64,000 bases of DNA from Hortaea werneckii (lineage: Eukaryota > Ascomycota > Dothideomycetes > Mycosphaerellales > Teratosphaeriaceae), in assembly GCA_037044905.1 (NCBI GenBank), contig JBAOKB010000037.1, positions 558,001 through 622,000 on the forward strand. The letters are read 5' to 3'. Under the pieces are notes generated by a model, which saw only the letters and a list, made by a program, of their open reading frames with translations, did no database searches and was not told where the DNA came from. The translations under genes and the position numbers were made by a program. Below are positions 11,312-21,512 of this stretch, one piece after another (position 1 is the first letter of the stretch; the number at the start of each line of letters is the position of its first letter).

Positions 11312-14300
11312 GTTGGGTCAGTCTCAGGTCTGATCAACGGTCTGATCTATGTGGGTGTGTGTGGAAAGCTGCCGTGTAACCAGCGTGGCCCGCTCCTACG
11401 AATGCAGTCAAGCGAGCGTGGCCGACAATCACAGTTCGCCGAGCAAGACAGCTTGGTGGAAAAGTGGAGGGCGAAGAGGATGCGGTGCTGCACCACCCGC
11501 AGTCTGTCTTTCACCCAACGCAGCTCCAGCAGCTGGACGCTGCTTCTTGCACGCTGCGGGTAGGATAGGAAAGGCAAATTGGTATGGGTGATCTGCGGAC
11601 TATAGCCCAACCAGCATACCATGCTCACGTGCAGCGTCGCTCCAGCGCGGAGCGATAGTCCCGCTGCACCTACTACATGTGGATGTGGACATAGGAAAAA
11701 AGCACGCGGTGGGGCTTACCTCGTAGTCTGATTCTTGTCGATACGCCCGCGTGTTGATGCCTGACCAAGTCCAGGTAGGCCCTTGTTCACATAGCGCGAC
11801 AGCCGGAGTGAGAGCGTGGGCGGGCGTGTGCAAGTATAAGCGTATGTACGTGCGCGCGTACGTGCGTCGGTGGTCTGTCGTTGGGCAGCCACTCTCGTCT
11901 CGATTGTCTTGATCTTTTCTTCGATGTTGTGTCCGAGGACAGGGCGGAGGGGTTGGCCGGTGACGTTCGGTCGCGAGTCGTGAGGCCGGTCGCTGTCAGC
12001 CTCACTATCCAGCTGTCGCTCTTCCCAAACGATGCGCCTGTGCCTTCCAAGCCCGGGACTCCCTTGCTTCCCGCTGGCTGTCAACCTTCACGCTGCAGCG
12101 TCGTTTGGTCGGACCACCGAAACCCGTATGCGACGACAGGATGGCACCAGAGTCTCGCCGACACCACACGTCGCTACTACTGTAAGGCCGTTGTGTAGAA
12201 AATGTTTAGACTTCGCCCTTCGATACCGGGAGTCTGGTGGAGTGAAGCGCTTGGCCAGCGTGCGTAACCCAGTGGGGGGCTAATGCAACTGCACGATGAC
12301 CCTGCTTCCAGGTTTTCGAGCTCACCATGCACTCAACTGCACTGATGATGTGCCTCGACACAGCGCAAGGAGCGTGAAAAAGGGGGGATCGTGCCGTGCG
12401 TGAACGCCTTCGTTCTGAGGAGGCTTGCTAGGTTCTCACTCGCGGCTTATCATGCACTCGCCGCCCTCCTATGTATCCTGCGCCCAACGCCAGCACCGAG
12501 CAGGCCTCCAGGCCAAGTGGGCAGCCAGCAGCCGGGCGCGCCTGGCCTGAAATGACGATGCCCTGCAGAATGACGTCCCATCTCACTTAACACATCATCT
12601 GATTGGCTCGGACGTGAATTCACTTCCTCCGGAGCTCCGGCCCTGGCCGTAACCCTGGTCTTAACCCGTGTGTCTCAGATCCACCTCTCGCAAGGCTGAA
12701 GCACGTGAGAAGCACAGGTGTCTCGAACACAATGGAAAACGTCCAACCTTGATCTGATGGTGTCGCGCACGACATCACATTGTTCGCCGCTCACGCAGGA
12801 ACAGCGCAGAGTGCTACACATGCCCGCTTAGCTATTCGCCCTCCGCCTTGGTGGTGTCGAGTACAATCTCATCCTTGGCGGAGCCAGTACGGGTAACGCC
12901 TTAGTGACAAAAGCAGAGATATACGTGACCACCGTATGGTCGTTATCACACCAGCGCAACGTTGGAGCTACCGCCATGCTATCGTTTCCTCTGCAGTTCG
13001 CCAATCCCATCGAAGCGTGAAAAGCCGTTGCCTTTCGACCCCAGCACCTTGTATAGAAACGGCGACGCGACCACGGGCCATGCCATGGGGAACCGCCGGT
13101 GCTATCTGAATCAGTATCCAAATACGGCTACATTCGACTAAATTGGATGCTATGCCTGTAAAATCATTCTGGGACGCGTACACCGTCCCACTGGATCCAT
13201 TCTCGGGGGAACACTTCCGCCAGGGCGAGTTGGCACTCCGGCTATAACGCTCCGTCTGGGCAACTTCGCGATGCTACCGCTGGAGCCGGTTCTGTCTTTG
13301 AACGGTCTGAACGGCTTAGAAAATCACGCCCCGGTCCATAGCTGGCATCTATCGGGGGTCAGGTAATGTATGAAGTAGCACTCCAACTGCTATGCACAGA
13401 CGATGCACAGACGGTGCTGCGTGTGCAGATCGAAGTCCACAGTCAACGCTCAAACGATGTGGATGAGGTAACTGCATGACCAGCTTATTGTAATAGTCTC
13501 ATGGAGAGTGACTGTCGCTCTTCGCAGGTCGCGCGCTGGGAGCACGGTGGACTTAAGCAGCATTTTTGGCGCTCTACAACCTCTATCTCTGATGGCGAGG
13601 CTTCGATTATTCAAGCCCCTTGGAGTGACGCCAAGTTCACTGAAGGGAACAGGGTTGACTGCGTCCTTGTACTTCGGATAAGGACGACAGTACTTATGCC
13701 GGGACTGTTCCAAGGACCTCAGTGGTTGTGGCACACGTTCCCGCAAAGTCATGTCGATGATGAGGTACGCAATTCGTGCGCAAATTCCCTACATGGCTGT
13801 CACTTGGTCGTATAGTCGTCATCTAATCGATCTCGACTGTGTGTCACAACATCGGCTATGGCAACCATTGCAGCTGGACGCAAAGCCGGAGACACCAACC
13901 GATACCAGAGGACAACTTGGGAGTGTGATTCAGCTCGCTCGTGACGTCCCCAAGGACTTTTTTTTTTTTACCTTGTTTTTTACCTTTTTTTGGCCCGGAT
14001 GCATTATTGGGATACCTGCAGTGCCCAGAGGACAACGACAACCGGTTGAGCTAGGCACACGAGAATGCCGTTTGAAGGGCCTAGCAATCTGATGCTCGCG
14101 AGTTTGTCCCATCCTACCGCGTATACTCTGGCTTGTGCCAGTGACGCTCTTTTGGATCCCTGGAACTGCTTAGTCGTCTGTGGCATGTGGATGCATATCT
14201 ATCATGCACAATTCGCACAACCGGGAGGCCACTGCAAACGTCTACTCGACAACAGATATCTAGGCTGACATCATAGTTGCAAAGGCTCGTCGTTGTGGGA

Positions 14301-15493
14301 AGGTGCGATGGCTTCCACGCTCAAGGTAGGTCCAGTATTTTGCGACAGTCTCTGTTGTGAAGTGGCACGTTTAGACGAGAGGTTCTCCGCGGCCGTGGGG
14401 ATAAGCTTCTTCTGATGAGGCCAGTAATCAGTGTGGAAAACAGCTACTCCTTGTCGTCCCCGCGGCCGACAACAGCTGGTGGGCCCCTCCGGTCCCACCA
14501 AGGCGTCCGCACTGGCAGGGGTACACGGCGAAGGGTAGGATTTGCCACAGAAATGACAGCCCTGCCTTAACGTAGTCGGTGCCCTTTTAGTGGCCCAGTG
14601 TATTGCCCAAAGCACAAAGTTTTCTACAGGCGAAGAAGGAAGCGACCTCCTACTGTAGGAGGTACGGATCTTGAGGCAGGCTAAAACCCAACTCAGAGGC
14701 TGACAAAATCTGGCCGCAAGTGCAGATGCGACCTCATTGATAGGGAGAATGTTGTCCCGAAGCTTGTCAACGCATAACCTCGCCAGCCGTCACCGGCGTC
14801 TTACAGCTTCCGGGTCTGCAGCTCCAGGACCTCCCTTATGCACACCCATTGCGCGACTCACGGAAATAAGCGGAGCCCTACGAAAGATTATCTCCAGGTG
14901 TTGCATCTTGGCCTTGCATCCTCAACCTTCCCAAGCTCCATTGGCGTGAAGCTTTGCCACTCGGCATACCTTCGCCTTGCTTACCCCGCCTTGAGCTTCT
15001 TGGTAAGAGACTTGCCTTCACGCTGTGCAGCCTATAGCAGTGCTTTGCGATGAATCCTCCTGCCTTTTCGAGCAACGTCGCAGCTGTCACTTTGAGCCAC
15101 TTCACTTGGCAGTCTGGGTTCCCCGCAATAGGCTTTGCTTGGCAAACGTGGAGGTCTCGTGGAGAATATGCGGAGGCGGAGGCTATCCGTATCTTGACCA
15201 GTATCATCTCTGCGACATGCTTGCAGATGGGGAGATCAGCGGTGGATCATCAAGCTAAGGACGATAATGCCGTCTGTAACTTTTGTAGTTGATGGAGTGC
15301 CCGTGGGGCAAGTTTAGACGCCGGTGTTTCCCCCCTTCGCTGGAAGCATGAGCAGTTCGTCGAATAAAGGAAGTTGAAAGAAGGCGGATGATCTTTTCCT
15401 CCTTTCTCTCAGTACCTCGAGTCTCCTTTGCTTACTCTCTGTGACCATTGAATCCTCGCTACCTGCTCGTTAGCAGGTTTCACATCAGCGAAG
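11312..15493. other. Long stretch without a recognisable gene
   Basis: The first 400 bases are probably the leader of the disordered-protein gene: a consensus donor rc(ggcttac) at about 11718 suggests a 5' UTR intron of about 390 nt. From 12300 to 15490 only short ORFs occur (97-114 codons at most), none with a domain, signal peptide or intron pattern I can support. A T-rich run sits at 13961-13992. The last 150 bases, CT-rich, are the likely promoter of the transporter. I see no terminal repeats or transposase motif. Confidence 0.5.
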
Positions 15494-17376
15494 ATGAGAA
15501 ACAACATGGAGTTGGGCTGGTTCTACAGCCCTAAGCAGATCTTGCACTACTTTCCTTCCCGGTTCACTTCTTTGAAGCCGCCTCGACAACCGCTGAAGAA
15601 TCCATGGACGATTCTGAAACAACTCGATTCGCATCAGTGGAACCTGTTCCTCGTTGGCTTAGCTGGCTGGTCTTGGGACGGTAAGTTCGCTGGACAATAC
15701 ACAAAGACGGGCACAGAAGCGAATGCTAAGACTTGATGCAGCGTTTGACTTCTTCACTGTGTCGATGACGACCACTGAGATCGCCAAAGAGTTTGGGGAA
15801 GAGCCATCTGCTGTCACTTGGGGTATTACGATTACGCTCATGCTTCGTTCCGTTGGTGCCTTGATCTCAGGAAGTATCTGTGACAAGTGAGTCTATGCGT
15901 CTGGCACGTTTTTCCACGAGGCAGAATGCTAACATGAAACAGGTACGGCCGTAAATGGATCATGATCGGCAACCTGGTCTGCTTCATCGTCCTTGAACTC
16001 GCCTCTGGCTTCACGCAAAACCTCTCGCAACTATTAGGCGTACGAGCGCTATACGGTATCGCCATGGGTGTAAGTACGCGTTCCAAACTTCCTTACGATA
16101 AACGATACTGACTTCTTCAGGGACTTCTGGGGCCTGCTGCTGCCACCGCATTGGAAGATCTTCCCTACGATGCCCGCGGTATCCTCTCTGGTCTGTTCCA
16201 GCAGGGATATGCGATCGGATACCTTCTCGCTGCCGTATTCTACCGAGCTTTCGTGCCCACTACCCCTCAAGGATGGCGAAGTCTTTTCTGGTTCGGCGCT
16301 GGCCCTCCTGTCTTGATCATCATCTGGCGCGCCCTTCTGCCCGAGACAAACCACTTCCAGGTTGCCAAAGCTGAACGTGAGGAGCGCGAGAGGCAGAAAC
16401 GTGAGGCCGCTGGCAGCCACGCCGGCGCCAAAAAGACCGATATGTTCGCTTTCCTCAAGAGTCCAATAAGGCTATGCAGCAAAACTGGTTCCTCTTCGCC
16501 TATATGGTTGTTCTCATGACGGGCTTCAACAGCTGTAGCCACGGAAGCCAGGTATTATTCTACTCCACACATCTTCTATGCTTACGACGATCAAGGCTAA
16601 CACAATCTCAGGACCTCTATCCCACGTTCCTGAAGAACCAAGCAGGCATGTCTCCGACTCAGGTCACCGTCATTACGGTCGTTGGTCAGATCGGTGCCCT
16701 GATTGGAAGTACTTTGATGGGATATCTCAGCACCTTCACTGGCCGCAGGTTGGCGATGATGGTATCTTGCGTTTTCGGTGGCGCAATTGTACCAGCATAC
16801 ATGCTTCCGCGAGGTGACAAGCTCATTGCCAGTGTGTTCTTCGAGCAGTGGTTCGTCGGTGCTGTGTGGGGTAAGTGCAGAGTTGCCTACAAAGTGCTTG
16901 GGGCTGGGAAAGCTAACAAATCGCAGGTCCAATTCCTGTCCATCTGATTGAGTTGAGCCCGCCAGTGCTGCGTTCGTTTGTTCTTGGTGTCACTTATCAA
17001 CTCGGTAACCTGGCTTCGTCCGCCTCCTCAACCATCGAGGCGACCATTGGAGAGCGTTATCCCAATTGCACCAGCGCCCAATGGCGATGAGCGTTACGAC
17101 TACGGCAAAGTGATTGGTATCTTCCTCGGTGCTGTGTGGGCATACATTCTATTCTTCACCTTCCTCGGGCCGGAGATGACTCAGGAAGAGCGCAACGAGG
17201 AGGCGGCTGCCACGCAAGAGTTTGAGGATCTTCGCGCTCAGGGTGTCAGTCTGCAAGAAATTGGCGCCAACAGGGCCAGAATGGAGGGTAAGAGTGAGAA
17301 GATGGACTTGGCCGATGAGGTTGAGCAGCTTGAGGATATGGAAAAGGCTACTATGAAGCGTGCCGAAGGTGGTTGA
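15494..17376 (+). CDS. JEN-type monocarboxylate/dicarboxylate proton symporter (MFS)
   Basis: JEN1-family MFS permeases import lactate, pyruvate or dicarboxylates with protons at the plasma membrane. Six exons (15494-15680, 15742-15886, 15943-16069, 16121-16551, 16612-16870, 16927-17376) have consensus junctions and correct phases. Visible family signs are AFDFFTVSMTTTEIAKEF in the first membrane segment, YGRK after segment 2, RALYGIAMGG, ALEDLPYDARGILSG, and the exact JEN signature NSCSHGSQDLYPT (pattern NxxS/THxS/TQDxxxT), whose Q and D codons are split by an intron. The C-terminal tail is hydrophilic. Two one-base breaks, near 16460 (restoring KESNKAMQQNW) and at 17064 (AA, restoring ERYPIAPAPNGDER), cancel in total length; the corrected protein is 532 residues. 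Substrate range is not predictable here. Confidence 0.92.
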
Positions 17377-17461
17377 GCCCTCGAGTTATATGAAAGACAG
17401 ATTTTGATGAATGACAACGACAAATGACAAGATGATGTACGATTTTATGAATAAGAAACGT

Positions 17462-18545
17462 CTACTCCACAGGGTTTCCAAGTGGTTTTGATTCAAATGC
17501 TTGTGTATGATTGCTATTTTTGAGCATGAACTCCCTCAGACATTTTACCAGCCGCTCCGGCTGTTCCAAAGCGAGACTGTGACCGCATTCCTCGAACAGC
17601 TCGCTACGCTGAACGCCTTCAGCAAACTTCAGCGCGTGATCTCGGACAGTAGGTCCGAAGAACTCTGGTGCACCAATTGTCATAACAGGGCAGGTCAACT
17701 TCTTCTTCGCGAGGGCAATATTGATCTCCCCATTTTTAAAGCCGGCTCTGTATGTTTCGAGTATTCCTCGCAGACAGCCTGGTTGCTTTACGCACTCGAT
17801 CCAATGGTCTAGAGCTACAGGCTCAATGGCGGTTGGATTAAAGCACTCTTGACGCATAAAGTGCTATAATCGATGGTCAGACCTGTGCAGACAATAACAG
17901 TAGAATGTGGTACAAACCTCCCAGAACTCTTTCTCGTGTCCAGTGATTAGCATTTCTGGGACATGAGGCAACCAAAAGAACGGTAGATGCTGTTGGCTCA
18001 CTTGTCAGCCAAAATCCAAGGTCATACACATCAACCTAGCTTACCCAGCACCACACGCCCTCTTGTCGGAATTGAGCGGTCACATTGTCCTTTGTCCAGA
18101 AAGAACTCTCCTCCAAGCCAAGCCCGGAGATCAACATTTCGCAGAACGACAAGGACAGCACTCGGTCTCGGTATAGAGCAGTCAATGCATATGCGTATTC
18201 AGCACCTCTATCTTCTCCGTGAACATGGTACTTGGAGTGACCAAGCTGTTCCATGAGCTCGGCAAGATCCTGGGCACACGTCTTGCAGTCATAGCCGTCG
18301 GTAGTAGGCGGTTTGTCGGAATGGCCAAAACCGCGAACGTCAGGAGCGACTACCGTGAAGTGCTCGGTAAGCAAGGGGAACACTTTATACCAGTAGTAAG
18401 AGTCCTTTGGAGTTCCATGTACAAGCAGAAGGACGTCCTTCGCCGAACCGGCGGTGATGTAGTGCATACGAATGCCATTGACTCTGATCCGCCCATGTTT
18501 GACCGGTTGCTTTCTGTGATCGTAAACCTCAGCCTTTCCCGACAT
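17462..18545 (-). CDS. Alpha/beta hydrolase, epoxide hydrolase / haloacetate dehalogenase-like
   Basis: Three exons (18545-18045, 17989-17918, 17863-17462) joined by 55- and 54-nt introns give 324 residues. The start is MSGKAEV at 18545; an in-frame Met at 18614 exists but a splice-acceptor-like CAACACAG lies between them. The fold signature is clear: oxyanion HGTP (about residues 43-46), nucleophile Asp112 in GEDRGAEY, and catalytic His in EECGHSLALEQPE near the end. An Asp nucleophile means a covalent ester intermediate, as in soluble epoxide hydrolases and fluoroacetate/haloacetate dehalogenases; sequence alone does not choose between them. No signal peptide, so cytosolic. It ends only 86 bases from the JEN gene stop, tail to tail. 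Confidence 0.87.
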
Positions 18546-19959
18546 GATTTTCTGGCACCTGTGTTGATTGTAAGAGAACAGAGCAGATCCATCCAGACGT
18601 ATTATAGCGGTCATTAAAGGTCAGGGCTAAAGTTACTTCCTGTGTTTGAAGGGCAAGTCGAAGCGCTTCAAGCTTCGCGCTTGAGCTGCGCCAACCGAGA
18701 GGCTTCCAAATACTAAGGAGCGCAGCACAGTCATCCCACTCCTCAAGGAGGTAGACATTATATATCAATGAACAGTGCCTTAATGATTTACGGCTTTGCG
18801 CACATCATATGTGACCTCTCAAACTGGAAAATGTCTCCCAGCATGGCTTGCATCTTATGAAAACTGCAAGCAAAGCCACACATTGTACTAGCAGTCAATG
18901 TTCAGCGGGTGGAATTTTGAGTATTGAAGAGAGTGATATTGCTGGCGTCTTAAACATAGAGCCCTCTCGATCCATCGAAGACGTTATCCAAAAGATGGAG
19001 CCGATGACGTCCACTTTTCAAACAAAGAAGAACTCCTAAACGGCAACGGCGTCACCAAAGAGAGACAAGACATTACTTGAATCCTAGTCCACCCCGACCA
19101 GCCTGACACCTGCAGGATAAAAGCTAAGGGTAGCCTCGAAGAATGTGATCACAAGCACTTCAAAGCTGCTGCTGCACATCGCAACTGAGTAATGATCTCT
19201 CTTGCTCGATCGTCACAGTGATCACAGACGTGGCTCCTGTGCCAGACCCGGTCCATAGTCTATCGCTCCAATGAGCTAACCTTGCGGAGCAATTCAATCT
19301 TAAGGATGTTTCAAAAATCGAGATATCTACTTTGCTGTTTGGTGGCAACTCATGATGCGATGTTCTTTCCCAAGAAGCCCTCGAGAAGGTACGAACGGTA
19401 AAACACAAACTCGAATATGCGACGCCGCAGTCGATCATGATTTACTGACGATCGTTTAGCTACTTTTGATGCCTATGAGTTATCATCCCTGCAAGGTTAG
19501 CCACAAAGGGAAGGAGCCAAGTCTTCGCCGCTGATTCTACAATCGGCTCTTTTCAGCGTCAGGGCTCTGTAACAAAGACAAGTCAAGGACCGGAATCCTC
19601 TCCATGGAAGTGATGGTAATCTTCTGGGGCATAGCCAGACAACGGAAGCCCATTTCAGCGACCGCTTACGGGAAGAGCAAAGAGTTGTACTAGATCCAAG
19701 AACAATGTGTTTGTTGACATATCGCTGCTTTCCTCGCATGCTTCGACGGACCAAATGGAGTTTCATGTTGATGGCTTTGGCCAGGTGGTGAAAGTATAAC
19801 AAAGACACATTGTTCAACTTCCAAACAAAGGGCGAAGGTTGACTATGCGGACACAACCCTCCCCTCTCATCTCTGTCCAACCTTCTCATCCCTCGAGATT
19901 TTGTACAAACCACAGATCGAAGACCATCTCCTCCAAAAGGAAATCCAAATTCTCCCGCA
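18546..19959. other. Intergenic, no supported gene
   Basis: Short ORFs at 18848-19039 and 19160-19438 have no recognisable features, and the stretch is somewhat AT-richer than its surroundings. The last 150 bases are CT- and CA-rich, as in fungal core promoters, ahead of the next start. Confidence 0.45.
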
Positions 19960-20460
19960 ATGAGCACCACCAACCCATCGCCAAACCCCCCTTTACAGCC
20001 AGAGGCTCTCCGCACTCTCCTCACCAACCTCCACGCCAAACAACAAGATCTCTGGAACGCCTACATCGAGCTGGGAATCACCTCGTACAGTTTCTGCTGC
20101 ACCAAGACCCGCGGCCCCGGTCGGGTAAGTCAGCGGACCCTCACCTCCGTCCGTCGAGCTTACAAGGTATCCAGTAAAGAACACATCGAAGTCGAGAGCG
20201 AGCTCTGGCTTTTCCAGTCGTGCTTGGAAGCCGAAAGCAGAGCTAGGGATCGCCTGCAGAGCGGACGGCTCGAGATGTCTGCACGACATGTTCGGGCGAT
20301 GGAGGCGTGTGTTGAGAGGTTGGAGAGGCGGATCGAGAGGCTGAGGCTTGCTATTGGTGAGGTCGCTGCTGTCGAGAGGGATATGCTGATGAAGAGACAG
20401 CTGTTTGTTGATGATCAGAACGAATCGACTCAGGAGCTTGCCTTTACGGAGCTGGACTAA
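19960..20460 (+). CDS. Orphan small protein, probably helical
   Basis: A 166-residue ORF opens MSTTNPSPNPPLQPEALR in a good start context (CCGCAATGAGC). It has no signal peptide. The second half (about 100-150) is Arg/Glu-rich with helical, possibly coiled-coil character (VERLERRIERLRLAIGEV). A stretch at 20126-20167 starts GTAAGT and ends ACAAG; at 42 nt it could be spliced out without changing frame. The opposite strand carries a longer ORF (19993-20622), but its composition looks like a shadow. I do not recognise the family; two other orphans lie in the next 7 kb. Confidence 0.6.
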   Translation: MSTTNPSPNPPLQPEALRTLLTNLHAKQQDLWNAYIELGITSYSFCCTKTRGPGRVSQRTLTSVRRAYKVSSKEHIEVESELWLFQSCLEAESRARDRLQSGRLEMSARHVRAMEACVERLERRIERLRLAIGEVAAVERDMLMKRQLFVDDQNESTQELAFTELD

Positions 20461-21512
20461 CGTCGTACATGAGTTTTGTGTTGAGTCGAGGAAACGCCGT
20501 AGTGGGCCACGATCGACTGGTCTTAGGAAAATACTTGGGTGAGTATCTATGTTATGATCTGATGTGATCTTTCCTTTCCTTGCCAACCTCCCTGGTCGCC
20601 TTTCCTTTTCCCTTTCTGGCATTTATCCTCCTCTTCTAAGACTGGAAAGGCTTTCGCGACAAGGTCTTTGCCTGTGTCCGCACAGCCTTTTCCCGAGCTC
20701 TCCAGAAATTTAGCCTCGACTTGGTGAAAGAAGAAGTAGGAAATGGTTGTGCATTTGGGTCCACGACAGAAAAGAGCGGCACACAGACCAAGAAAGTGAA
20801 AAAGACAGCCTCATCATCCACACCCTTGTTGGGTAATACTTCAACTACTCCTACACCTGAAATACTTCCCTCCCACTTCCTTCCTCTGCCTCCCTGAGAC
20901 CTGACATCCAGGCCGCCTGAGTCAAATACCCAGCGACCCTCCTGAAGTGCGTTTCATCTCCTCTTTCGTCATCCTGTCCAAGCCCTTGGCGAATCATGCT
21001 ACCAAAAAGCGTTCATAATTTTTCTAATGCTGAGTGGGGTTGCCCAAAAAACAATCAAAAGTCAAGTATCAATCGTTCCAAAGAAAAGACCATGCAAATG
21101 CCCAGTGCGTCCGCATTCAAATGCCCATGGAATGAGAGAAAACAACACCTGATGATCGACGCCAACCGAATTTCCAGAATCGAACCAAAGAATCCTCCGG
21201 TACGCCTTTGCTAACCCTTCAACGCGATTTTTACAAAAGAGGAAAAGGTGATCACCGCGAAATATTGCCGGGAGCAGGTGCCGGAGGTGAAAGTGGCGAG
21301 GATGAGACCACAGCAGAGTGTAATGGCATAGGCATGCGGCGCATTGTTGAAAGATTGCCTCCATGAATGATGTCAATCGCTATGAGGCCAATGCTTGACA
21401 ATGCAGAGCATACCAAAACCACCACGTAGCCAAGGCCTGGGAAAGCAGACCAGATCTGGTCCAAACGGCTGCTTGTCATGACTCGCCAGCTCTTCTCACC
21501 ATCCACGCACTG
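20461..21512. other. Intergenic, no supported gene
   Basis: The stretch lies between two genes that end towards each other. ORFs at 20996-21214 and 21252-21506 show no domain. The latter contains a hydrophobic stretch but sits immediately downstream of the next gene's stop, so it is more likely 3' UTR. Confidence 0.45.

Noticed and set aside
13961..13992. T-rich run as the poly(A) tail of a retroelement
   Set aside because: No coding remnant, target-site duplication or element boundary could be seen.
19993..20622. 209-codon minus-strand ORF opposite the orphan at 19960
   Set aside because: The plus-strand ORF has the better start context and a plausible helical protein; this one looks like its complement.
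21252..21506. Small membrane protein ORF downstream of the conserved unknown gene
   Set aside because: Sits directly in the expected 3' UTR, has one weak hydrophobic stretch and no family sign.
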